Shown here: piece after piece, positions 25,293 to 36,655 of the stretch
Layout: each line of letters opens with the position of its first letter
How positions within the stretch are numbered: the stretch's first letter is position 1
NCBI GenBank assembly: GCA_026075535.2
Contig: AP026548.1
Location: 4,774,001 to 4,838,000 of the forward strand
Source of the DNA: Tricholoma matsutake
Lineage: Eukaryota > Basidiomycota > Agaricomycetes > Agaricales > Tricholomataceae
DNA length: 64,000 bases
Reading direction: 5' to 3'
The notes under the pieces: model-generated
What the model was told of the DNA's origin: nothing
Seen by the model: the letters and a program-made list of their open reading frames with translations, nothing else
Database searches by the model: none
Made by a program: the position numbers and the translations under genes

Positions 25293-27065
25293 AAAGTCTG
25301 TGACACTGTCTGGCTGTCCAGTTGTGCAGTTGTTTGGCTGTCTGACTGCCATAGCACAGCCACCCCACCCTCATTTTAATGCTTTTCAGGTCACAGCACC
25401 CAGCGGTGAGCAATGTTTTGAGCACCTGCCCTGTGTAAAACTGACATATATGCATCTTTTGACACCCCTTATCCTCTTTCCATCATGAAAAAGGCATATA
25501 GTTGTGCCTATTGTTGACACGAACTTATGCCCATCATGACAATGACAAACACCAATGGAAAGCTTGGATGCTGGTACATCTTATGCATAGCTTGGCCCCA
25601 AGGCAAATCTGGGCCAGGAACGATATCACATCAGTAATATTTTCATTGGGTCAATCATACACCATCGCCGCTGTCGACATTGACTGCCCAACCACCTTCT
25701 ATGCCTCTACCTTCCCCTCCTTTGACAGCCCCAGCTTTGAACATGAGCACATTACCTGCATTCCTTCCTCCAATTGCCCTCCAACCAGCAACTTATTGCA
25801 GTTTTGCAGGCTGCAAATGGAAACAAGCACCTGCTTGTGATTGCAATCAGAACATGTGTCAAACCTACTGCCAACTCAGTGGTGGTTGCCAATGCAAAGC
25901 CCATATCAGCAAAATGAGCTCACAGGACACCCCTCTCCTCTCTGCTCTCCCCTCTGTTCCTGCTTCCTCACCATCTCTCCACATTGATGACTCCCTCATT
26001 GATCCCTTGCTACAAACACATCCACACTTGATGCCCCAACCAATCCCACCACCACCACCACCTCCACCTGCCAATCCCTCTCCACCAGCCCCTCAATATG
26101 CAGTCCAGATGCCTCCAGTCTTTATGGAGCAGCAAGCAGCATTACAGCATGCTGATGCTGACAGATGGGTGCTCCAAGCAACATTACAACAGAGTGAATC
26201 TCAGTTGAAGAACATTGTGCGGGCATTTGCTTGGTGTCAAGGCAACTGTGAGCCCATTTCATTCAACTTTTTGCTACCACCTGGTTCATGCAATTTCCAG
26301 ATCACTGAATCTGTCCTTCACAATCTAGCACTCATTCAGGAGAGTGACATTACTCCCGATCTCATTTGCTTACAGAAGTATGATGCCACAGAAGGACTAT
26401 GGGTAGGGTTCAAGATTGGTCAAGCATTCAATGCCAAATTGCATCATCGCTGCTTTCTCATCAAGTGCCAGGAGGTGAAGCAGTGTATTGGGGTTGAGAG
26501 TTGTGTAGAGCAGGTCCACAGTTTACATATGTGGGATAACTGGACAGGGGAACAAAGTTATGTCTGTGATATTCTCAGCCAGAGACATGCCACACTCATC
26601 TTACCTCCATCACATACCCCATCCTCCATTCCTCTGCCTCCCATCCATAAAAAATCACTTGCTCCATCCTCTGCACCTCCACCTCCTATCCACAAGAAAC
26701 CCTCCCCTTGGTATGATGACATGATTCTCAGAACCCTCAGCTCATTCCACAATAAAGCGACATCCTCTAACAAAATCCCACAGCTATCTGCAAGTAGTTC
26801 AGTCATGCTTGGGGGTAGGACTGGGCTTGATGTTCAGGTTCTTCAGCTGGTTGTGCAAGTAGTATATATCATCTTTGAGTTGTTTGGCTATGTGAATGAA
26901 ATTAAAGAGACCAATAAATGAAAGGGTGGGCACTAGAGCTGAGATAGTTGCAAGCTCACTACATGACTCAACCATGGGGCTGATGGGCAGACTTATGTCA
27001 TGTGGCTTTGTTGTCATGTTGGACAGCCAGACAGCTGGACAAATGGACAGTCGGACAGACAATCA
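25293..27065. mobile_element. Possible TIR element carrying a cysteine-cluster ORF
   Basis: The left border (25300-25350) and right border (27010-27060, reverse complemented) share repeated CTGTCTGGCTGTCC units and are inverted relative to each other. Exact ends and a TSD could not be fixed. The ORF at 25680-26921 lies between them. This could be a DNA transposon or simply a repeat-flanked gene. Confidence 0.35.
25680..26921 (+). CDS. 413-codon protein with Cys-rich putative zinc-binding module, unknown function
   Basis: One uninterrupted frame of 413 codons, notable in a region where other frames are full of stops. Residues ~40-75 hold a cysteine cluster (CSFAGCKWKQAPACDC, then CQTYCQLSGGCQCKAH) resembling a small Cys/His module that recurs in expanded agaricomycete protein families. 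A proline-rich tract (ten prolines near 26046-26075) follows, then a folded-looking middle (VRAFAWCQGNCEPISFNF, LWVGFKIGQAFNAKLHHRCF) and Ser/Pro-rich C-terminal repeats (two IHKK motifs). The stop is followed by AATAAA-like sequence (the TGA is in AATAAATGAAAGG). Start choice is uncertain, because the frame is open only a little further upstream. TE-associated or host gene cannot be decided. Confidence 0.5.
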   Translation: MTAQPPSMPLPSPPLTAPALNMSTLPAFLPPIALQPATYCSFAGCKWKQAPACDCNQNMCQTYCQLSGGCQCKAHISKMSSQDTPLLSALPSVPASSPSLHIDDSLIDPLLQTHPHLMPQPIPPPPPPPPANPSPPAPQYAVQMPPVFMEQQAALQHADADRWVLQATLQQSESQLKNIVRAFAWCQGNCEPISFNFLLPPGSCNFQITESVLHNLALIQESDITPDLICLQKYDATEGLWVGFKIGQAFNAKLHHRCFLIKCQEVKQCIGVESCVEQVHSLHMWDNWTGEQSYVCDILSQRHATLILPPSHTPSSIPLPPIHKKSLAPSSAPPPPIHKKPSPWYDDMILRTLSSFHNKATSSNKIPQLSASSSVMLGGRTGLDVQVLQLVVQVVYIIFELFGYVNEIKETNK

Positions 27066-28403
27066 TATCCAGGACACAGATGTCCTCCAATAATTGCCCT
27101 ACTTTGATTGCACTAATAGCTTACTGATGGCTTTATATGAGGAAATAATTGGGGAACCAATGACAGCCAACAACCTTAAGAATTGACAGGTACAAGACTT
27201 TGGTGGATATCATTATTATCTAATTGTTCATGGTAGAACAAAATGTCAAAGTTTAGTTGTGTGAAATGCTCACAAAGAATATACAAACATTCTGATGTCT
27301 CCCATACATTGCATGCAATAGGTGGGCCATAAATAGCATTCATCAATGTGACCAGTATTATGAGTCCAAGGTACAAGGACTCATCTTTTTAACCTGACCA
27401 ACCTGCCAACAAAAGTGATACATTAAGTCTGATGGCTGCTTGGGCTGCATTGGGGTTTTAATCCCATCTGGAGTCAGGCTTACATTTTGAAGTCAGTTCG
27501 ACCCTCTACCCTCTACTAGATTTCACACTCAGCGGGTTTTACTGACACACAGATTTTGAATGAAAAAGGCAATTGTCACATTCAGTCACACATCTGCACA
27601 CAACACCTAGCCTGAGCAAACATGACATATGGCTGCAAACAACCTGTTTCACACACAATGGACCCAAACAATGTCAGTTTTTATGTCCTTTTACTGTTTT
27701 CATTTCAACTAACATCTTTTCATTATCTTTTAGGTTTTAACAACAAAACAACACAGACCAATGCAACCACATGCCTAACTACTGCAGCACCATTGTGGCA
27801 AGCCCCTGGGAGCAGGTGGATGGCATGGCTATGACAACCAGCCATGAGAGCCACTGAGGGATGATGAATGACTTTAATCTAGTAACAAAAAACAGGGATG
27901 GCAACAGCAACAATGAATGGGAGACAGTGAATGTGCATGGGGGCCAGGTAAGCACTAGCTGCACCACCTTACATCCCATGATTACTAAATCTGTTGTCAT
28001 TTAGGCTGCAGGGGGGTTGTTTTGTTTTCATTTAACAAATTGTTTCCCTTCATTTTTAGCATCTTAATGACTGGTAACACCAACACTATGTGACCCATGC
28101 CCATCCACCCTCCTCCCCATCTAAATGGGATGTGAGGCTCTTGGAATGGACAGGAAATAGAGAGGAGGTGATGGCAGAGGGTTGCCAGGAGACCCATGGA
28201 GGGAGATGCCCACCAAGTAAGCACCTACCAGTGTGCCAACCAGCGCCATGTCACTGACAGCTGCCTAACCCCCTCAACTTTACAATCTCAGCAGGACAAC
28301 ATGATGATGTACCAGATAACAGTGCTCACGTCCCATGCCTATGAGCCACTGCTTGTAGGGTGGATCACAAGTGTGCATAGCAGATGACACCAATGGCAAT
28401 GCT
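27066..28403. other. Non-coding repeat-derived region
   Basis: No supported gene. It contains one copy of the dispersed palindrome (28338-28359, CCTATGAGC...GCTTGTAGG). A block near 28115-28140 is the inverted counterpart of one at 34155-34185 (CCCATCTAAATGGGATGTG against CACATCCCATTTGGATGGG). Confidence 0.5.
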
Positions 28404-29722
28404 CTAAGGGCAACCTCAGCCTCTAGCAAAGGGAAATCCAAAGTTAAAATTATACTACATATTACAGGAATTGGAGGTGCACCTAGCAAAGGGAAATCCA
28501 AAGAGAAAACACTGAGGACCCCTTTGCCAATGCCCAGTATATGTGAAGACTGCAAAAATCAAATAATAATCTAAAAATGGAGAAAGGCAGATCAAGGCTG
28601 CTGAATGACATCATACCAAGGGGTAGATGTTGGAAGGGGTGCTCTGCTGATACTCAACCCAGAAACCCAAACAAAACACCTAAAAGGGTCCTATTTGGTA
28701 TAACACAAGTCAGAGGAAGGTTGCGATTCATTCTAAACTTTCACCGATCTCCAATAATAACAAACTAGATGATCCAAACAAAGTTCAGGATGTGCAAAGT
28801 AGTTTCAAAATTTGCAAAGTAGTTTTGAGATGTTGCAATAATTTTAGGGATTGCGAAATCAAGAGAGAATGTTGATAATATTGAGAGGCAAAATGAGGAT
28901 GAACGAGTTTCGATGAAATCCAAAGAATTTTTGGACTAAAACTTGTGACTCAAATGATGAGAAGAGAGTTTTTAGCTCTCTAGTACTAATACTATACTTG
29001 GGGGATGCTTCCCTTGTTAATAATACAAGGCTTTATATGTTAGAAGGAAATGTAGCTAAAAGGGGAAAGGAAACATGAGAGAAACATGAGGAGATGGAAA
29101 ACATGTGGACTTCAGGGATGAAGTGATAACCAATATGGAACAATAAACAAGTCTAGGGAGTGGGTGAGACAATAAATTGAGATACAGACTGTCCTTTTGT
29201 TCTAAAAATCACTAAAATTGCAAAATATCGTGTGATGCGCCTTGAGGTGATGTGTGCCATGTGAATATAGCCAAAATGTGGGCTGTAAAAGTCGATTATG
29301 TAATGGGAAAGTGAGGGAAAGCATGCAAAGTATCGGGGTCCATGCTGAAGTGTGCGAAGTAGAAACTAAAAATCCAAAATCCTTGAAATGTCCGAAATTT
29401 GATCAGAAGCTTGCAAAATAGTTGAAAAAGGTTCGAAAGATGCTGAAAGGGGATGTGAAATGTTTGTGGCTGTGCATTGACTATCTGTGAATCCGCAAAA
29501 TTGATTTCAGAGCTCGTACTGGCTAGTGGACCTATCACCACCTCTAAATATAAAACTGTCAACATGCACAAATGTGATAGAAAGGGAAATTAGTAATAAA
29601 ATAAGGAAAAATCATAGAAAATGAAGAATAGAAGGAAATGAAGTGAGGAAAAATATAGGACGAACATAAAAAATAGGAGAAACACACAGGGCACCCCCAC
29701 AAGTCCCCCTAGTCCCCTTACA
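28404..29722. mobile_element. Longer copy of the TAAGGG MITE, split by a solo-LTR-like repeat
   Basis: Left part 28404-28647 and right part 29538-29722 are clearly homologous to the 425 bp MITE at 13083-13507 (shared TAAGGGCAACCT and CTAGCAAAGGGAAATC blocks on the left; AAAAATCATAGAAAATGAAG and GGGCACCCCC on the right). Flanking hexamers AATGCT (28398-28403) and AATGCC (29723-29728) form a 6 bp TSD. The middle is an ~890 bp inserted repeat. Confidence 0.8.
28648..29537 (-). repeat. ~890 bp solo-LTR-like repeat inside the MITE
   Basis: Starts TGATACTCAACCCAG and ends GTGGACCTATCA; opposite orientation to the copy at 22425-23550. Flanking tetramers CTGC and CCAC would both derive from CCGC by CpG transitions, so a 4 bp TSD is possible but unproven. 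Confidence 0.55.
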
Positions 29723-30889
29723 AATGCCACCAACAATAACAGCCAGCCAGCCCTGTGAGCAACTGCTTGCAGGGTGAATCACAGGTGCTACAGCTGATGA
29801 TGATGACAATGGACAGCACACCATCTGCATCCAGCCCCCTCAAGCAACTGCTTGTGGGGTGGATTGTGGGAGGAATGGTGATGGCAATGATGGTAACTAG
29901 CACCACCTCCCTGGCTGCTGCAAGTATCTGCTCACATGGTGGATGGGGTGCCGAGGCCAATGCAACCCCCAACCCCCAACAATGAAGCACTAGGACCCAG
30001 GACCCACCCCTGCCCCTGCTGCCCCAGGCCCAAACTTAGTACATATGGTTGTCATCCTCCCCATCCCCACATCAATGCAAAGGGGGGAGGATTAACTTTT
30101 TTGTTAGAGTAGTTCTGTCAATGACACTGACTTGTTTGTATTTGAATTTTTTGGGAAGATAATTGAGGACTCATTCATGCCAGGCAGAGCTGTGGCCCAA
30201 CTTGAACAAGTACATATTGTAGGGACAGACTGTGTGTCAACAGTACTTGTACTTCCTCTGCTGCATGCTCAAGAGTGAAATTGCAGCAGAAAACAGAGGT
30301 CCACCTAGATGGACCCTGAAATCAGATAGGCACAGGAGCAGACATGCTACAATACAAAAAGACATATGGTTACAGTAATAAACATAGAGTAGGCAGAGAC
30401 TGTTTGACTACAAGGCAATGTTAAAATTATTGTTAAAAAGAGGGAGAGATGGGAGGGCTGTGAAAATCAAACATTGACTAAATGATTCAATATCTATATG
30501 TAACCATGTAAGGAACAAGCTCAGATAGAAGCAGATGAGAACACCTACTCACTATTAGGATTCAACTGGATGGAGAAGTGAAGCTATACAATACCAGATG
30601 AAACCTGTTGAGTCAAAATCTAGATGAGTCTAATCCATTGAAAACTGTGAGAACTGTTATGATGCAAGTAAATGTTATCACAAGAGGTGAAGCCTTTGAG
30701 TAACAATACCAAAAAAGTAAGGAGCTGGGACAATATGCAGCACGAGATGCTTACCTGTGTTGATTGTGAGTGAGATGGGAATTAACAAGGAAGCAACACA
30801 GGACCCCCTAGTCAGACTTCATCTGTCTTATACCTGGCATCTGCTAGCCCCTAGCACCACAGCACAGACCATGCAAAAAGGGGGTCGAG
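29723..30889. other. Non-coding region with three palindromic repeats
   Basis: Palindromes of the dispersed family lie at 29751-29774, 29836-29859 and about 29914-29945, within roughly 200 bp. The remaining ~900 bp shows no coding signal. Confidence 0.5.
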
Positions 30890-32837
30890 TAGTGTTTGAA
30901 GGTCCAGTTCAATGAACCAGAAAAAAACCGAAACTGAACTGGACTGAACTGCAAAAGACCAGACCGTCAGTCTCGGTTCATTGCAGTTGTGTCTCGGTCT
31001 GGTTCACGGTTCATACATTAGCAAGAACTACTACAAACTAACCAAAACTGGTTCAAGTCAGTCATAGACCGACTCCAGTTCCTACTTGCTAATAAGTCAC
31101 TAATATGCAGTATCAGACACTACTAAAGCTATAGTAATAAATGTCAAACACTATTAAAACTATACTAATGAATTTTGAACAGTATTAAAGCTATACTAAT
31201 GAATGTCAAACACTATTAAAGCTATACTAATGAATGTCAAACACTATTAAAGCTATACTAATGAAATTCAGTCACTATTAAAGCTATACTAAGGAAATTT
31301 GGTCACTAAGAAGGCTACACTAGTAAAGAAACACTCGAAAATCAAGTGTGGAAAGAAGGGGGGCAAGCCCAAAGAAAATTGATGGAATTTGGGAGCCTTT
31401 ATATACCCAAAAAAGCGCAGGACCATGTAGTCACATGTGTTTGTAGCACGGGTCACACCATGGGTAAAGTTTCACACACCGCACCTGCACCTGCCAACAC
31501 CACACCCATTCTAACACCACAACCGCGGTGACAGGTTTTTACCATGGTCTGTCATGAAACACTGCAGGTGTGACACCACATATATACACCATGGATTTTT
31601 GCCTCGTATTTAATGTTCTATGTTGTTAGACATCCTGTATTTGTATGGTATAAGCCTTTAACTAACTTACCTACACACTGTACACAGTAACACAATACCT
31701 ACTGAGCTACAGATATTTTTTTAAATTTGAATAACACAAGCAACAGGATTTTATTTGATAATTCCATATGTAGCAAAGAAATACACCTTGTTGCTCATCT
31801 CAAGTGGTGGAGGGTTTTATTTAGTACTTAATAATTCTACACAATACTACAAAAAGAAAAAAACCCATCTCACTGCGAGCGAAACAGCAAGGGGCAAGAG
31901 GTCATCATGGTGGTGCCCTTCCCACTCATCACCCCCAACAAGAAAACCAGATTATTAGTAGTAAAAAGATGAGGCAGAAATTACCTTTAAAAGGTTGCTT
32001 AGTACTTACTATGAGGGCAGTGTGATGGAAACGTTGATCGAGTTCGATCATGTTGTCAGTCACATTCCCACAGTCTCAACATGTTGCGCTTTTCGTGTTA
32101 TTGGCCACAGTGACCATTGCACAATTAATGAAGATTGAAATAGATAAATTAAGTGTGATTATGATAAGTTACTGGCTAGCTGGGCCCAACTTGGTAATAC
32201 CTGTGAAAACCTGCGACACCATGTGTATGGGTATGGTATGACACAGGTTGAGCATTTCAGGCACCATACCTGTACCCATATACCCCATGACCTAAACACC
32301 ACAGGTTTACCCACACCCATGCTATTCCCTATTTACACACATGTGACTACATGGTCTGTGCGCTTTTTTGGGTATATAAAGACTCCCACATTCCATCAAT
32401 TTTCTTTGGGCTTGCCCCCCTTCTATCCACACTTGATTTTCAAGTGTTTCTTTACTAGTGTAGCCTTCTTAGTGACTGAATTTCCTTAGTATAGCTTTAA
32501 TAGTGACTGAATTTCATTAGTATAGCTTTAATAGTGTTTGACATTCATTAGTATTGTTTTAATAGTGTTTGAAATTCATTAGTATACATTTGATATAGCT
32601 TAGTAGTGTACAATAGTATTTATTATATCAGTTCTGACCAGTTTATGACCAGTTTTGGACCGGTCTTAGCCAAGACCAGTTTGAACTGGTTTATGGACTG
32701 GAATAGGACTGATGTGAACTGGTTTTAGACAGTCCGGTCTGGTTATTGTAGCATTTTGAATATTTATGAACCAGTTTCAGTTCTGGTTTGTCCAAATTAG
32801 GCAAAAAAACCGGACTGGACCAGACCTTTAAACACTA
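30890..32837. mobile_element. 1.95 kb foldback element, hAT-like termini
   Basis: Termini TAGTGTTTGAAGGTCC (left) and TAGTGTTTAAAGGTCTGG (right, reverse complement), with 8 bp TSD GGGTCGAG / GGGTTGAG (30882-30889, 32838-32845); the single difference is a CpG transition. The arms remain inverted repeats for about 0.65 kb each: both carry tandem copies of a ~33 bp unit (ACTATTAAAGCTATACTAAT at 31100-31300, inverted at 32450-32600) and a conserved block with AAGTGTGGAAAGAAGGGG and TTTATATACCCAAAAAAG. The centre is AT-rich. No ORF above noise. Confidence 0.85.
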
Positions 32838-35007
32838 GGGTTGAGTGATGCTCTGTGCAGATAGTAGTGCTAGTCGTGTGATGTTGAGGTGATGCAGATA
32901 CCCTAGATAATATATGGCACCTGCAAGAACCACAGAATTATTGATTAGTCATGGTGTAGTCTCCTGTAGGCAGACTGAAATATAAGAATTCAGAACCTTT
33001 TGATATGGGAGGACATTGATTATTGTAATGGCCATCAACAGTATGAGACTGCCAAAAATGAATTACATCTTTAAGTGACACAAAATGATCATATTTCTGG
33101 CATCAACACTATATGGTGAAAAAACAAAGTGTGTTCAAGGAGCATACAGCTATGAAATTGACAAGTATCAGTAAACTGCTCAGCAACAGGCAACTTGGCT
33201 TGTGTCTAGCATCAGCAGCCTTTGCAAAACAAAACAAGAATTGAAATTGCCCTGACTACTAGGAAAAGGGTCTTTCCCACACACCACTGCTTGTCTGTAA
33301 AATAGAATACCAGTAGTATGCCTCTGGAACATGGTGCTTGTGAAGCCTGAGTGCTACTACCCAGGACAGTTCTACCCATATTAATAATGACATCCTTCAT
33401 GCCGGTGGACACACATACCTCATGGTCAAGCTGAAGGATTCATCATCATCAAAATGAGTTGGATTGCATGGATATTCATGATGTTCATAAAACCACAAGA
33501 GCAGCACAAGCCACTCAGTGTACATCAGACTTTTCCTGCAGTAAATCATAGCACTTTACTAATTCCATAGTGACTCATAGTTCATATAGCATGTGCAGTA
33601 CAATACATAGACCTTCATAGCACTTGGCAGTGAAAAACTTTAGCTTTCAAGGAACTCATATGGACCCCTTCTGATGTTTTTAATACAATCTTGTTGTGAT
33701 GATAGATCCCAGTCCATGGCACACATGCAGTGCAAAATCACAAAGTAAACCAACGTCATTCTGATCACAGTTTCCATCAAGCCTGAGCATCAAAGCAAAA
33801 AATAGGTCCTTTGTGAAATATCTGTCTAACCAAAATTCTGAACAGTAGGCACTAGTGTTCACCTGTGTCAAATGTCCATCTTGGGTGTAAGCTCAATGAG
33901 TGTCCAGGCCTGATCCAGAGGTACAATGTCACCAAGAAAAGTGTGGACTGTGTGATCTGTGCACTTCACCTGCCTGAGAACATAAGTACATCCCTGATGC
34001 ACAATCTGGGTGAGGTCCTTTACCATTTATCAAGCCAACAGGTTTTACCTGTGGAACAATGTTGAAGTGTTGTACATGAGCAATAAATTGATCAGATTGA
34101 GACAAAGCTGTGCAACAACATGCCCTAGCACTGCTACTTGGTCTCCTAGACATAAATGAGGCCCCACATCCCATTTGGATGGGGAGGAGGGCCATAGAGT
34201 GGGCATGGTTGGGTGTGGGCCATCTCACATCCACCATTGTAGCTTACATCCTAAAAAGATAAGTAAGGCAATTAGATCATAAGAACAAGAAACAAATAAA
34301 AAAAACAGCTTACCTAGGGCCTAAATGACATCTACCATCATTTGGGCCTCCATTGCATCCAAAATACCATGTTTTCCACCATGGGTAACACTTTTGGCAT
34401 GGTGGGTGGTGGTGGAGTGGAGGTAGTGGTAGAGCCCTGATGGAGAGAGGAAGGTGGTGGCATCTGATGAGACAAAGACAGGGGAGCAGACAGAAGGATG
34501 AGATTGATGGGAACACAGAGCTTGACAATTTTCTATCAGATTCAACATACATGTGACTTAACATTAGGGCAGATTTACTCAACTTATGCACAAAGATCAA
34601 CATTGGAGTAGGGTGTGTGGGCACCTACTCCAGTAGTCATGTGACCACATAGTCAGTAGAGTCACTGCATGTACATAGTCATGCTACGCTATCACTACCA
34701 CTGCAATGCCATAGCCATAGTGGAGACTCCCAGAATGTCTCCATCTTGGTGATGAGAGCATGATTTGATGCATGCCACTGCTTGTTTTCTTGGGTCCATC
34801 ACAGCTCTTGCATCTTCTCTCGTGTGCCACACCATCACATGTGAAGTTTGCACCTTGCTTTGCTTTCTAGTCACAGGCTCACGGCTCTCAGGTCCTCAGT
34901 TTTAGCACCCAGTTTTAGCACCAGAACCTCAGTCTTGCAGAACCTCAGTAAACCAGTCACACAGAACCAGTATCAGCACCAGTCTACCAGTCTCTCACTC
35001 AGTCTGA
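32838..35007. other. Non-coding, repeat-derived region
   Basis: No supported gene in ~2.1 kb. At 34241-34360 there is one diverged copy of the ~150 bp unit tandemly repeated at 54.92-55.52 kb, including its palindrome (GGGCCTAAATGA...TCATTTGGGCC at 34318-34352). Confidence 0.5.
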
Positions 35008-35790
35008 ACTCAACATGCCAGGTCCAGGAAAAGGCAAATGAAGCAACAAGAAAAAGTGGCATGAGAACATGCACCTGAATGCAAACATCACAGCTGTAAA
35101 TGCTGTAATGAGCATGGATGCTCTAAACATGAGAATGGCCATGTCAACATCGCCATCTAGCAATGCCACCACCACAAACTCACTTACAGATGAAATGGCA
35201 CCATATGCGAGCTCATACATGGCTCTACAAACTACTACAGCCACCACTACAGTTACCACAGTGGACACAGCCACAATCAACCCAAATGACACCAGCAATG
35301 TGACACACATCAATACAGCCACAGCCATGTCACCAACAAATGATGTCGACTCAGAATGATATCCATTTACCTACAATGAAGTACAAGACCTAATAGATGA
35401 AGCAAGACTCAAAGGATAGAGAGAAGGCATGGAAGAGGGCTACAAGGGGGAAGAAACAGGGTGCTGAAAAGATGCAGGAGAAATGGAAGAATGGCCAGTG
35501 AAAGAGAATTGAGCAAGGAATACAGCTCGGAGAGTATGAGGAATGAGAGAGGTGGATAGCAGAGGGACATGGCCCCAGTCTGTGCACCAAAACAGATGAC
35601 AAGAGGAGGAAGGGACAAGAGGAAGGGGAAGATGAGGAACAAAAAAAGTGGCTCACAGAAGGACACAGCACTGGGCTCTGCCTATTGATGGTGGCCCATG
35701 CGCATGCACTCTTCTGTGGTGTGGTTCTCCTGGAGGAGGCTGAGACCCAGACTGACAACACCACCACCACCAGCATCTGTAGAAAATCAA
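35008..35790 (+). pseudogene. Decayed ORF of unknown function
   Basis: A coding-like frame begins ATG at about 35014 (MPGPGKGK, then TGA, then SNKKKWHENMHLNAN), runs through a Thr/Asn/Ser-rich stretch to 35359, and continues past TGA with YPFTYNEVQDLIDEARLKG and a charged Gly/Glu-rich tail interrupted by further stops. Start context and composition resemble a recurrent agaricomycete repeat-associated protein of unknown role. Several stops fit CGA to TGA or TGG to TAG change. Confidence 0.45.
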
Positions 35791-35841
35791 CCTAGAATAG
35801 ACAAGGCTAAAACTCAGTCCTTGCATAAGCGACTCAGGTAC

Positions 35842-36545
35842 TGTTAAGAACTGATCCTGGAAGGTTCGTTGGAAGCCGATCGGACACTGCGGGCATGTGT
35901 ATGGAAGGTTGTCAGGTCATTGCGGATTCTGCGGGAGGGGGAATGGAAAGGACTTGGCTTCAGCTTGTAAGAAGCTGCACCCTTCACCTCGTCTGGTGTC
36001 CTAATTTCAAGTTGAAGGTTTGGAGGTAGGAGTGGGAAAGTGTGGGTAAACATGGGAAGGAGTATGGAGGGACTTAGGTTAAGTTCAGATGAGGTTAGAA
36101 CTTCAGAGGGAGACTGGAGGTCGAGTCGAATGGAGTTCAGACTCTTAGAGAACTGAGGTTGGAGTAGAAGGAGGTTTGGATTGGCAGATTAAGTCGAGTC
36201 TATGTCGATATACAAACTGAGGAATACAGGGCGAAACTAACTAAGCTTAAATACTGTAGTCTGGAATAATGCGGAAGAGGAATGAAGACTGCGGCAGTGT
36301 CTCAACTGCGTAGATAAATTATCTAGCGGGAGCCACACAGGAATCTGTAGTTGAATTTGCAATAAAGATGGCAGCCTTGGGAAGGCAGCCGTGGATGCTG
36401 TACAAGGCAGCCTGGTGCACAGCAGTGTGGGCAGTGCAAGGCAGCCGGGAACAAAATCGGGAGGCATAGACAAAAGTCAGGTTCGACGTGCGGGAAAGGG
36501 TCAGATGGATGTGGGTTCCGATTGGGTGAGGAACGGTTCTTGACA
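35842..36545 (-). repeat. gypsy-2 3' LTR
   Basis: 704 bp, TGTTAAGAAC...GTTCTTGACA on the plus strand, with mutually inverted termini. The partner is at 53977-56666. Confidence 0.92.
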
Positions 36546-36655
36546 GTATTTCCCCCTTAGTACCGAGCCTACGAGGCATGTGAGGGTTTGAGTCCAAATG
36601 AGGAAGTTGGTTGAAAAATTTTCATGTCATTTCCTACTCCCATCACCTATCAGAA

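Noticed and set aside
33200..34650. Minus-strand and plus-strand ORFs of 60-100 codons
   Set aside because: Length is as expected by chance for this composition. They overlap in several frames, and part is the hairpin repeat related to 54.9-55.5 kb.
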